Part shown: positions 26,855 to 34,869 of the stretch, in pieces
How positions within the stretch are numbered: position 1 is the first letter of the stretch
How the letters are laid out: the number at the start of each line of letters is the position of its first letter
NCBI RefSeq assembly: GCF_900156165.1
Contig: NZ_FTMY01000002.1
Coordinates: 531,084 to 595,083 of the forward strand
Length of the DNA stretch: 64,000 nucleotides
Direction: 5' to 3'
From: Pseudacidovorax sp. RU35E
Lineage (GTDB): Bacteria; Pseudomonadota; Gammaproteobacteria; Burkholderiales; Burkholderiaceae_C
Notes under the pieces: model-generated
Told to the model about the DNA's origin: nothing
Databases searched by the model: none
The model's input: the letters and a program-made list of their open reading frames with translations, nothing else
Translations under genes and position numbers: made by a program

Positions 26855-28587
26855 TGCGGTGCCTGTCGGCGGAACAGCAGCAGGTCGTCGCTGGGACTGG
26901 TGGGCCGGCGGAAGGTGCCCTCGAAATGCCAGTCGGCCATGCGGACCTGGTTGGGCAGGCTGAAGAGGTAGTCCGGATGCACCAGCAGCCAATTGCACTG
27001 GCTGCCGCGTGCCAGCGGCTGCAGTGTCAGGCGGCCATGGTGGCGCAGCGCGGCGATCTGGGCGCGATTGAGGCCCAGCTCGTCCACACAGCCGGGCTGC
27101 GCGCCCATGCGTTGCGACAGCGCGCGGACCTGGGGTTCGTAGCTGCGGGCGTAGTCGAGCAGTGGCAGCCACAGGGTCATGAGCAGCAGCCAGCACAGCG
27201 CGGCGCCGCCGGCGGGCAGGGCCATCGTCTTCCAGAGCGCGGCACGGTGGCGCCCGGTGCGCCAGCGCACCAGCCAGGCCCAGGCGATGGTGGCCGCCAG
27301 CGCCAGCCCGAAGCCGATCCAGGAGAAGTCGGGCACGAAACCCGGCGCCAGGCGGTAGACGTTGGCGGCCGGCTTGGCCGGCACGCCCGTGTGCAGAGAA
27401 ACCCAGTACACCCAGATGAACAGCGCCACGCCGCTGAAGAAGAGCAGGGTGAACCAGTCGATCAGTGCCGACACGCTGCGCCGGAAGGTGGGCAAGGCAA
27501 AGGCCGCCAGCGTCGCGAAGGCCGGCAGGCCGATCAGCAGCGAGCGTTCGCCGAAGTCCGTGAAGATGGTCGAGAACGAGGCCGCCAGCATGAAGCCCAG
27601 AGGCAGCGCCACATGCCGGGCCGTCAGTTGCCGGCGCCAGCGCCACAGCGTCCAGATCGCCAGGGGCCAGGCCGGCCAGGTGAACCACAGGAAGAGCTTG
27701 AGCAACCCGCGAGCCTCGGCGATGAGGCGCTCGTTGGGGTTGCTGCCGGGCAGGGAGAGGTTCCAGTGGAACTGGCCGAGGGCGGCCGCCACAGCTGCCC
27801 CGGTCAATGCCAGCGCCGCCAGGCCCAGGACGCCGGTGCGGTCGTATACCGGACTGGCGTCGCCGTCGGGCTCACGCTGGCCGAGCAGCCATTCGCGGCA
27901 GGCCAGCACCGCGCAGCCTCCGCTGAGGATCAGGCCCATGGAGGGCGCGCCGCTGAGTGCCAGCCCCAGCGTGCCGATGCCGAAGGTCATGAGCGGGCCG
28001 GCGCGGCGGTAGGGCAGCGCCGCCGTGCCGTAGAACAGCAGCGACGCGAAGAAGAGCTGTGCCAGCGCCGGCGTCGTCTCGTGGCCCAACTGGGCCAGGC
28101 CCAGGCTGGCGATCAGCGCGAGAAGACCGCCGTCGGCCATGGCGCGGGCATAGTCCGTCGGGCGGGCCTCGCCACCGAAGGCGAAGGCCACGGGCTGGGC
28201 CCGCGGCGTCCGGGCCAGGTAATAGACCGCGTACCAGGTGGCGGTGAAGGTGCACCACAGCATCACCGCAAAGACGATGCGCACCGCCAGGTCCGGCGGC
28301 AGCCACGAGGGCGAGAGCTGAATGGCCCAGGCCCCGATCCAGTACGGCAGCAGGGCCGGAATCTCGGGCCGCAGGCCGAGCAGCAGCGGATCGAGCCAGC
28401 GCGCGATGCCGCCGCCGCCCTCGGCCAGCGCAGCCATGTAGCCGAAGGAGGCGACATCCGCGCTCTTCCACGGCCCCCGGCCCAGCAGGCCGGGCATCAG
28501 GTAGGCGGCACACAACAGCAGCAGCGCCGCCCGGGGCAGGCGGCGCACGGCGTTCTGGGCAACGATGGCGGGATTGGGGGGGCTCAA
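26851..28587 (-). CDS. Polytopic membrane protein, possible GT-C glycosyltransferase
   Basis: The 578-residue protein has about 11-12 membrane helices and a C-terminal soluble part (about residues 470-578, containing NRAQIAALRHHGR). Near the N-terminus the segment GRGPWKSADVASFGYMAALAEGG sits where ArnT/PMT GT-C enzymes carry their first periplasmic loop and acidic residue, so a lipid-linked sugar transferase is conceivable. I do not see a clean GT-C signature and cannot assign a substrate. It is coupled by a 4-bp overlap to a MATE exporter and lies downstream of rpmE2 on the same strand, after that gene's terminator. Confidence 0.6.
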   Translation of the reverse strand: MSPPNPAIVAQNAVRRLPRAALLLLCAAYLMPGLLGRGPWKSADVASFGYMAALAEGGGGIARWLDPLLLGLRPEIPALLPYWIGAWAIQLSPSWLPPDLAVRIVFAVMLWCTFTATWYAVYYLARTPRAQPVAFAFGGEARPTDYARAMADGGLLALIASLGLAQLGHETTPALAQLFFASLLFYGTAALPYRRAGPLMTFGIGTLGLALSGAPSMGLILSGGCAVLACREWLLGQREPDGDASPVYDRTGVLGLAALALTGAAVAAALGQFHWNLSLPGSNPNERLIAEARGLLKLFLWFTWPAWPLAIWTLWRWRRQLTARHVALPLGFMLAASFSTIFTDFGERSLLIGLPAFATLAAFALPTFRRSVSALIDWFTLLFFSGVALFIWVYWVSLHTGVPAKPAANVYRLAPGFVPDFSWIGFGLALAATIAWAWLVRWRTGRHRAALWKTMALPAGGAALCWLLLMTLWLPLLDYARSYEPQVRALSQRMGAQPGCVDELGLNRAQIAALRHHGRLTLQPLARGSQCNWLLVHPDYLFSLPNQVRMADWHFEGTFRRPTSPSDDLLLFRRQAPQ

Positions 28588-28650
28588 TGCGCGGGGCTCA
28601 CGGTCTGGCGGGCGGGCGTGCGGCCCGGATCAGCGGGCGGCGCATGGGGG

Positions 28651-28686
28651 AAAAAACAAAGGGCAGCACGGAGATCCGGGCTGCCC
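28651..28686 (-). terminator. Intrinsic terminator after rpmE2
   Basis: On the minus strand, GGGCAGC-C-CGGA-TC-TCCG-T-GCTGCCC followed by TTTGTTTTTT. The hairpin lies 40 bp beyond the rpmE2 stop codon. Confidence 0.92.
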
Positions 28687-28726
28687 TCGGTGCACCGCAC
28701 GGGGCGGCGCTGTGTGCAAAGACGGC

Positions 28727-28990
28727 TTACTTGGAGGACAGCGCGGTCTTGCCGAACTTGTTGCGGAACTTCTCGACGCGGCCGCCCATGTTGTCCACCG
28801 ACTTCTGGGTGCCGGTGTAGAAGGGGTGCGACTCGCTGGAGGTGTCCAGCTTGTACAGGGGGTATTCCTTGCCTTCGAAGGTCTCGGTCTCGCGCGTGTT
28901 CACGCAGGAGCGGGTGACGAACTTGAAGCCGTTGGACAGGTCCAGGAACAGGACTTCGCGGTAGTCGGGATGGATGCCTTCTTTGGCCAT
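28727..28990 (-). CDS. rpmE2: 50S ribosomal protein L31 type B
   Basis: The 87-residue protein starts [17 protein letters not shown] and has the type B (zinc-free) L31 pattern: [17 protein letters not shown], then [18 protein letters not shown]. Type B lacks the CxxC zinc ribbon of L31A. The start at 28990 is the family start. In Burkholderiales rpmE2 commonly follows rho directly; here the two are separated by the 16-kb catabolic cassette. Confidence 0.97.
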   Translation of the reverse strand: MAKEGIHPDYREVLFLDLSNGFKFVTRSCVNTRETETFEGKEYPLYKLDTSSESHPFYTGTQKSVDNMGGRVEKFRNKFGKTALSSK

Positions 28991-29115
28991 GGTGATTCCT
29001 TGAGCGTCGATGCGGGAGCCACTGTGCACAACCATCGTGCCAGCACTTGCCGCGAAAAGCCCTCGATTCTAGCGCGGCAGTTCAGAGAGCGCCAGCACGC
29101 CGAGCGCCCGGCTGT

Positions 29116-30420
29116 TCAGGCCTTCACCACGCCGCACCAGTCGACGATGAACTGGGCCATGGCGGCCGTCACGCGTTGCATGCTTTTGAGCGACACGGCT
29201 TCGTCGATACCGTGGATGTTGCGGGCCACGGGCCCATAGTTGGTCACCGGGATGTCGCTCAAAAGCCGGAAGTGCCGGCCGTCGGTGGTGGCCGTGCAGG
29301 CGAGGCGCGCCGGCGGCTGGCCGGCGATCTTCTCGTGGGCGTCGGCCAGCGTGCGCATGGCGGGCGCCTCCAGGTCGTAGACGCAGCCGGGCGAGCGGTG
29401 GCCGCGGGCGTCGATCTCGACCACCAGGGCCGGGTTGAGCGCGCGCGCCTTAGCGCGGATGCGCGCGCCGACCTGGGCCTCCACATCTGCCGGGTCCATG
29501 CCGGGGTAGTAACCGATCCGCAGGCCCAGCGTGCAGGTGCAGGGCACCGAGGAATTCCATTCCCCGCCCTCGATCCGGCCCAGGTTGAAGTTGACCGGGT
29601 GCGCCACGTCGGCGAAGGCAGGGTGGCGGTTCTCGGGCCGGTTCCACTCGGCCTCCAGCTCCTTCAGGTCCGTCATGATCGCCATCGCCGCCTCGATGGG
29701 GTTAAGCCCCTGGCCCATGTAGGCGACATGGGCGGGCCGCCCGGTCAGGGTGACGAACAGCCAGCTCACCCCCACCTGCGCGCTCATCAGCGTCTCGCCG
29801 AAGGGCTCGGGAATGATGACGGCGTCGAAGTCGGTCAGCTTCGCCTTGGCCCGGGCGGTCTGCAGCGCATGCAGGGTGGCGAGCGTGCCGTTGCCGGTGT
29901 TCTCTTCGTCCAGCACGGCATTGAAGCCGACGGTGCCGGCCGGAGCGAATCCCAGCGTGCGCAGCAACTGGAGCGCGGCCAGCGCGCAGACGATGCCACC
30001 CTTCATGTCGCCGGCGCCGCGGCCGTACAGCCAGCCGTCTTCCACGCGCGGCACGTAGGGGCCGGTGGTCCACAGCGATTCCGGGCCCGTCGGCACCACG
30101 TCCAGATGGCCGCTGAAGAGCACCGAGCGGCCTTTTGAACCCGCGGGTGGCAGGTGGCGGGCCAGAAGGTTGTGCCGGCCGCCGTCCGGATCGCAGGGGC
30201 AAGAGAACAGGGCCAGGCCCTCGATCTGCCGGCTGTCGAGCACGATGCGCTCGCAGTCCAGACCCATGTCCTGCATCAGGCCTTCCAGGAAGTCGGCAGC
30301 CGGTTGCTCGGCGCCGGATGGGCTGGGCGCGGCGACGAAGGCGCTGAGCGTGTCGATCATCCAGGGCGTCAGGGCCTGGGCCGCGTCGCGCAGTTGGTCG
30401 GGGGTGGGGGTGGCAGCCAT
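29116..30420 (-). CDS. M20-family metallopeptidase/deacylase (ArgE/DapE type)
   Basis: The 434-residue protein has the M20 zinc ligands and catalytic residues: His and Asp in FSGHLDVVP, GRGAGDMKGG, the catalytic Glu pair in DEENTGNG, a second zinc Glu/Asp region (IIPEPFG) and a final His near HGIDEAVS. The family removes acyl or amino-acid groups from amides such as N-acetylornithine or N-succinyl-diaminopimelate. It is the last gene of the cassette and may hydrolyse the N-acyl bond of an imported compound. It has no signal peptide. It lies 14 bp after the aminotransferase-like gene. Confidence 0.9.
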   Translation of the reverse strand: MAATPTPDQLRDAAQALTPWMIDTLSAFVAAPSPSGAEQPAADFLEGLMQDMGLDCERIVLDSRQIEGLALFSCPCDPDGGRHNLLARHLPPAGSKGRSVLFSGHLDVVPTGPESLWTTGPYVPRVEDGWLYGRGAGDMKGGIVCALAALQLLRTLGFAPAGTVGFNAVLDEENTGNGTLATLHALQTARAKAKLTDFDAVIIPEPFGETLMSAQVGVSWLFVTLTGRPAHVAYMGQGLNPIEAAMAIMTDLKELEAEWNRPENRHPAFADVAHPVNFNLGRIEGGEWNSSVPCTCTLGLRIGYYPGMDPADVEAQVGARIRAKARALNPALVVEIDARGHRSPGCVYDLEAPAMRTLADAHEKIAGQPPARLACTATTDGRHFRLLSDIPVTNYGPVARNIHGIDEAVSLKSMQRVTAAMAQFIVDWCGVVKA

Positions 30421-30434
30421 GGGCGGTTCCAGGT

Positions 30435-31709
30435 TCAGAGTCGGGCCAGTACCTCGTCCAGCGTCTGGACCAGCAGGTCGGCATGGGCGCGCTCGAAGAC
30501 CAGGGGCGGCCGCAGCTTGAGGATGTGAGCCGCCTCGCCCGTGGCGCTGAGCAGCACGCCGGCCTGCCGCAGGCCGTTGACCACCCGCGCAGCCTCAGCG
30601 GTGGCCGGCGTGCGGCGGGCGCGGTCGGTGACCAGTTCGACGCCAATGAACAGGCCTGCGCCGCGCACCTGGCCGATCAGCGCATGTTTTTCGCCAAGTT
30701 GTCGCAGGCCCGCCATCAGATGGTCGCCGACCGCCTGCGCGGTGGCCTGCAGCCCACCGTCCTGGAGCACGTCGAGCACTGCGGCGGCGGCTGCCATCGA
30801 CACCGGATTGCCGCCAAAGGTGTTGAAGTAGCGGCACTGCCGGCCGAAGGCGGCCATCACCTCGGGCCGCACGGCCAAGCCGGCGACCGGATGGCCATTG
30901 CCCATTGGCTTGCCCATGGTGACGATGTCCGGCACCACGCCATGGCGGGCGAAGCCCCAGAAGGCCTCGCCGGTACGTCCGAAGCCGGGCTGCACCTCGT
31001 CGGCGATGAACACGCCGCCGGCCTCGCGGATCGCGGCCACGGCTTCCTGCAGGAAGCCGCGCGGGCCGGTGAAGATGCCGTCGCTGGAGAAGACGGTGTC
31101 AACCAGCAGCGCCGCGGGCCGGATGCCGGCGGCCTGCAGGTCGGCGATGGCGCGCCGCACGCCGTCGGCGAAGTGCCGGCCCAGCGTTTCGGCGTCCAGG
31201 TCGTCGCCATCCGGCGGGGGCACGGTACGCACCGCGCGGCCCAACTGCACATAGCGGCCCAGCGAGGGCGAGGCCTCGGCCAGGCTGGCGGTGACGCCGT
31301 GGTAGGCGAAGTTCGTGATGATCACGCCCTCGCCGCTGGTGTGGGTGCGGGCGATGCGCAGGGCCAGGTCGTTGGCCTCGCTGCCGGTGCAGGTGAAGAC
31401 GGCATGGCCCAGCTCGGCGGGCATCGTGGCCAGCAGGCGCTCGGCATAGCCCAGCACCCCCTCGTGCAGGTAGCGCGTGTGGGTGTTGAGCGTGGCGGCC
31501 TGCCGTGCGATGGCCTCGACCACCTGCGGATGTGCATGGCCGACGCAGACGACGTTGTTGTACGCGTCCAGGTAGCGGCGGCCCTCGGCGTCGAACAGCC
31601 ACACGCCTTCGCCGCGCACCGGGTGCAGCGGCTCGTCGTAGAACAGGCGGTAGCTGGGGCCGAGCAGACGGGCGCGGCGTTCGATCAGGTCGGCAGTGGT
31701 GGCGGGCAT
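30435..31709 (-). CDS. Class III aminotransferase-fold PLP enzyme, phospho-lyase-like (ETNPPL/PHYKPL relatives)
   Basis: The 424-residue enzyme has fold-type I class III features with the PLP lysine Lys267 in DIVTMGKPMGNGHPVAG. Several segments resemble human ETNPPL and PHYKPL (phosphoethanolamine and phosphohydroxylysine phospho-lyases) more than ordinary transaminases: YNNVVCVGHAHPQVVEA, LNTHTRYLHEG, FTCTGSEANDLALRIAR and VFIADEVQPGFGRTGEAFWGF. It directly follows an APH-type kinase gene (22-bp gap); kinase plus phospho-lyase is the arrangement known from hydroxylysine catabolism. A true aminotransferase remains possible. The start at 31709 is chosen by family length. Confidence 0.82.
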   Translation of the reverse strand: MPATTADLIERRARLLGPSYRLFYDEPLHPVRGEGVWLFDAEGRRYLDAYNNVVCVGHAHPQVVEAIARQAATLNTHTRYLHEGVLGYAERLLATMPAELGHAVFTCTGSEANDLALRIARTHTSGEGVIITNFAYHGVTASLAEASPSLGRYVQLGRAVRTVPPPDGDDLDAETLGRHFADGVRRAIADLQAAGIRPAALLVDTVFSSDGIFTGPRGFLQEAVAAIREAGGVFIADEVQPGFGRTGEAFWGFARHGVVPDIVTMGKPMGNGHPVAGLAVRPEVMAAFGRQCRYFNTFGGNPVSMAAAAAVLDVLQDGGLQATAQAVGDHLMAGLRQLGEKHALIGQVRGAGLFIGVELVTDRARRTPATAEAARVVNGLRQAGVLLSATGEAAHILKLRPPLVFERAHADLLVQTLDEVLARL

Positions 31710-31731
31710 GGGCAGGGCGCGTCGAGGCGAG

Positions 31732-33105
31732 TCAGGGGCAGGCGTGGCGCAGCGCGTCGTCCAACGCATTGGCAGGCAGCGCGGCCAGCGCCGCCAGTCG
31801 CGCCCAGGAGGCGCCGTTGTTGCGCAGCAGGTACGCCGCATTGGCCGGCTCCCTCGCTGCCCGCCAGCCGCTGATGGCGACCACCATGGCCAGGCGCGTG
31901 GCGACCAGGATCGGCAGCAGCGTTCGCTCTTGCATCGAAAGCGGCGTGACCGCGTGGTACGCACCGGCGAAGGCCGCGATGCTCTCGGCGGGTGCCTGTG
32001 CGTCGAGGTGGTAAGAGGCCGCGACTGCCAGGTCGACGATGCGCGGCGCGGCGACCATGTCGCCGAAGTCCAGGATGCCGACCAGACGCTCGGGCGCCTG
32101 CGGGTCCACCAGCAGGTTGGACGGGTTGAAGTCGTTGTGGATGGGCTGGCGGGGCAGCGTGCGCAGCACCGGGAGCGCCTCGTCGGCGAAGCGGTCCAGC
32201 GCGGCCTGGGCGAGCGCGCGGCGGGCCGGGTCGTCCACATGCGCCAGCAGGCTGCGGGTGCCGAGGGCGCGTTGAAGGTCCCAGGGCAGGGGCAGTTCGC
32301 CCGCGCGATGGGACAGGCCGGCGAGGGCCGCATCCAGCCGGGCGAGCAGTGCGCCCGCATGGGCGGCGCGCCCCGGCGTGGGCGGCGCCTTGGGCAGGGG
32401 CAGGCCGTCCAGATAGCTGAAGAGGCGGACGACGCGGGGGGCATCTCCGACCGGGGTGTCCACCACAGCGAACGCGCCGCTGCTCGTTGGCAGCAGGCGC
32501 TGCACCGGCAGATCCGGCTCCGTCGCTGCGAGGTGCAGCAGGGCCTGAGTCTGGAAGTCGGCGACGACGGCGCTCTCGACCGGGTGCGAGACCTTGAGCA
32601 TGCAGGGCGCGCCGCCATCCGCTGGCTGGACCAGGAAGTTGGCATCGCGCTCGCCGCCCAGCGGCGTCAGCGTTCCGCTCAGTCCGTAGTGACGCTGCAG
32701 CAGGCGCGTGGCCTCGTTCAAATCGACCGGCGCGGGAGGCGCGCACAGGACGGCGGCTTCGGGCAACTGCTCGAAAGCGTCGTCTTCGCGCCCAGTCCGT
32801 TCGGGCTGAGCCTGTCGAAGCCAGGGCACATCGGACGGTGCGCCGTTTCGCCCTTCGACAGGCTCAGGGCGAACGGGTTGGGGATCGGGGTTCGTTGGCA
32901 GTAGATCGCTCCCAGTCCGTTCGGGCTGAGCCTGTCGAAGCCAGGGCACATCGGACGGTGCGCCGTTTCGCCCTTCGACAGGCTCAGGACGAACGGGTTG
33001 GGGGCTGTCGGGTGCTTCAGGCGCAAGGCAAACGGGTTGGGGACCGTCGGGCGCTTTGGGCGCAGGGCGACCGGGCTGGGCGGTCGGTGGCGCTTGCAGA
33101 CTCAT
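31732..33105 (-). CDS. APH-family small-molecule kinase (hydroxylysine-kinase-like) with repeat-expanded N-terminus
   Basis: The 457-residue protein has an aminoglycoside-phosphotransferase/choline-kinase fold: LGGERDANFLVQ (nucleotide loop), the catalytic loop IHNDFNPSNLLVD and the metal-binding LDFGDM. It resembles the hydroxylysine kinase group and sits next to a phospho-lyase-like enzyme, so an amino alcohol or hydroxy amino acid is the expected substrate. The catalytic domain begins near residue 125. Residues 1-110 are low-complexity. They contain two 30-residue peptides (36-65 and 76-105) starting QPVRPEPVEG and ending LRQAQPERTG, each encoded by a dispersed palindromic repeat. The start at 33105 overlaps the stop of the upstream deacetylase gene by 4 bp. 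Confidence 0.85.
   Translation of the reverse strand: MSLQAPPTAQPGRPAPKAPDGPQPVCLAPEAPDSPQPVRPEPVEGRNGAPSDVPWLRQAQPERTGSDLLPTNPDPQPVRPEPVEGRNGAPSDVPWLRQAQPERTGREDDAFEQLPEAAVLCAPPAPVDLNEATRLLQRHYGLSGTLTPLGGERDANFLVQPADGGAPCMLKVSHPVESAVVADFQTQALLHLAATEPDLPVQRLLPTSSGAFAVVDTPVGDAPRVVRLFSYLDGLPLPKAPPTPGRAAHAGALLARLDAALAGLSHRAGELPLPWDLQRALGTRSLLAHVDDPARRALAQAALDRFADEALPVLRTLPRQPIHNDFNPSNLLVDPQAPERLVGILDFGDMVAAPRIVDLAVAASYHLDAQAPAESIAAFAGAYHAVTPLSMQERTLLPILVATRLAMVVAISGWRAAREPANAAYLLRNNGASWARLAALAALPANALDDALRHACP
32791..33000. repeat. Dispersed palindromic element, two in-frame copies inside the kinase gene
   Basis: Two 90-bp copies (32791-32880 and 32911-33000) differ at a single visible base and are offset by exactly 120 bp, so both stay in frame. 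Each begins CCGTTCGGGCTGAGCCTGTC and ends with the near-complement CTTCGACAGGCTCAG...GAACGG, forming a long hairpin with a central 32-bp spacer. The arm sequence is one I recognise as a widespread extragenic repeat in GC-rich proteobacteria. Further degenerate pieces (AACGGGTTGGGGA) continue to about 33045. Confidence 0.9.
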
Positions 33106-34130
33106 GCCGCCGCCTCGAAGCCACCGAGCGCGCTGCGCAGGTTGGGACCCAGGTCGGGCGACAGGTAGCCGCCTTCCTGCACCAGCACCGTGGGAACACC
33201 CAGCTGCGCGATCTCGCCGGTGATGCGGGCGAAGCCCTCGGTGCTGACGGCCAGCGCGCGGTAGGGGTCGTGCTCGTGGGCGTCCAGCCCCAGCGCCACC
33301 ACGACGGCGCCCGGTGCATAGGCGCGCACGGTGTCCAGGGCGCCACGCAGGGCGACGAGGTAGGCCTCGGTGTCCGTCCCGCGCGCCAGCGGCACGTTCA
33401 GGTTGAAGCCCAGACCATCGCCCTCGCCATGTTCGTGCGCATGGCCGGTGAAGAAGGGCGTACAGAAATGCGGATCGCCGTGCAGCGAGACGGTGAGCAC
33501 GTCGCGCCGGCGCCAGAAGATGCCCTGCGTGCCGTTGCCGTGGTGCACATCGACATCGACGATGGCCACGCGGTCGAAGCGCTGGCGCAGATGCTGCGCG
33601 GCGATGGCGGCGTTGTTGAGGTAGGTGAAGCCGTTCGCCCGGTCGGCGTAGGCATGGTGGCCCGGCGGGCGGCACAGGGCATAGGCGGCGCGCTCGCCGT
33701 CCAGCACCAGTTGCGCTGCATGGGTCGCCGTGTGGGCCGACCACACGGCGGCCTCCCAGGTGTGCTGGCCCAGCGAGCAGGCCATGTCGCCCAGGTGGTA
33801 GCCGGCCTGGCCGACCAGGCTGTCGGGATAGGTGAAGGGCTGTCCGGGAAAGGGATGCACGTTGGGGATCACCTCGAAGGAGGGATCGTCCAGCTGCTGC
33901 CAGCGCGCCCAGGCCGTCTCCAGAAAGCGAAGGTACTGCGGCGTGTGGATGGCAGCGCGCGGGCCCGGGCCGTGGTCCTCGGGCGCGAAGACTTCGTGGC
34001 CCTGCTCGCGCGCAGCCTGCCGCAGCAGGTGGGCGCGCTCGGGCTGCTCGTTGCTGCGCTTGAACTTGCCGCGCACGATGAACTGCTGCGGATCGTGGCC
34101 GACGTGGCGGTCGCTGTAGATGACTTTCAT
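33102..34130 (-). CDS. Acetylpolyamine amidohydrolase-type deacetylase (copy 1)
   Basis: The 342-residue class II histone-deacetylase-fold enzyme starts MKVIYSDRHVGHDPQQFIVR. Active-site elements are intact: tandem His158-His159 in CRPPGHHAYADR, zinc Asp194 and His196 in VDVDVHHGNGTQ, the second zinc Asp in GLDAHEHDP, and the transition-state Tyr in EGGYLSP. It aligns well with bacterial acetylpolyamine amidohydrolases, which remove acetyl groups from acetylputrescine and related amines. Its 3' end overlaps the kinase start. A second paralog lies 1.7 kb upstream in the same operon. Confidence 0.93.
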   Translation of the reverse strand: MKVIYSDRHVGHDPQQFIVRGKFKRSNEQPERAHLLRQAAREQGHEVFAPEDHGPGPRAAIHTPQYLRFLETAWARWQQLDDPSFEVIPNVHPFPGQPFTYPDSLVGQAGYHLGDMACSLGQHTWEAAVWSAHTATHAAQLVLDGERAAYALCRPPGHHAYADRANGFTYLNNAAIAAQHLRQRFDRVAIVDVDVHHGNGTQGIFWRRRDVLTVSLHGDPHFCTPFFTGHAHEHGEGDGLGFNLNVPLARGTDTEAYLVALRGALDTVRAYAPGAVVVALGLDAHEHDPYRALAVSTEGFARITGEIAQLGVPTVLVQEGGYLSPDLGPNLRSALGGFEAAA

Positions 34131-34179
34131 GGGCGGTGGGACGTCGGTGCGGTGAGGATCGAGGGAAAGGCGCGTTCGT

Positions 34180-34869
34180 TCAGCGCGTGGCCAGCCGCAG
34201 CCGCGCCACATGCTCGCGCGCGTCCTCCAGGTGGAAGCGCAGCGCCTGCTCCACGGCCGGCGCGTCGCGGCGGCGCAGCGCGTCGGCGATGGGTTCGTGG
34301 GTCTGGGCCAGCGAGGCCGGGTCGCCATAGCTGTCCTCGGTCAGCGCGAGGAACATGCGCACCTCGTTGACCATGTTGGAGAAGAGCTGCTGCAGGTAGT
34401 CGTTGCCCGACAGGGCGCAGAGCGCGGCATGGAAGTCCAGGTCCAGCGTCACGCGCTCGACCTGGCTCAGCGTCGCGGCGCGGGCGACCATGTCGTCCAC
34501 GCGGCCCGCCATGGCATCGAGCTGCGCATCGCTGGCGTGGCGGCAGGCCAGCGTGGCGCCCATCACCTCCAGCGTGATGCGCACGGCATAGAGGTCGTCG
34601 ATCTGCTTGGTGCTGACCGTGCGCACAGTGAAGCCGTGACGCGGGCGCGAAACCAGCAGGCCCAGGCTTTCGAGCCGGCGCGCCGCCTCGCGCACGGGCG
34701 CGCGGCTCACGCCCATCTGGCGGGCCAGTTCGGCCTCGACCACGCGGTCGCCGGGGCCGATGCGGCCTTCGAGGATGGCCCGCTGCAGCTCGGCCTGGAT
34801 CAGCCCGACCAGGTCGGGCGCCTGGATCGAGGCGAAGGCGGGGGCGGATGTGGGCAGGGCGGCGTTCAC
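34180..34869 (-). CDS. GntR-family regulator, FadR/FCD subfamily
   Basis: The 229-residue protein has an N-terminal winged helix (ELQRAILEGRIGPGDRVVEAELARQMGVSRAPVREAARRLE) and a C-terminal FCD helical effector domain with the metal-binding pattern DLDFHAALCALSGN and later His residues. It starts with GTG at 34869, overlapping the EamA stop by 4 bp. It is the only regulator in the cassette, so it is the likely repressor acting at the palindrome upstream of the first gene (45143-45162), with a pathway acid or amine as inducer. Confidence 0.92.
   Translation of the reverse strand: MNAALPTSAPAFASIQAPDLVGLIQAELQRAILEGRIGPGDRVVEAELARQMGVSRAPVREAARRLESLGLLVSRPRHGFTVRTVSTKQIDDLYAVRITLEVMGATLACRHASDAQLDAMAGRVDDMVARAATLSQVERVTLDLDFHAALCALSGNDYLQQLFSNMVNEVRMFLALTEDSYGDPASLAQTHEPIADALRRRDAPAVEQALRFHLEDAREHVARLRLATR

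Noticed and set aside
32791..33000. CRISPR-like array in the kinase gene
   Set aside because: Only two 90-bp copies, translated in frame, with inverted-repeat structure and no cas genes; they are dispersed palindromic elements.
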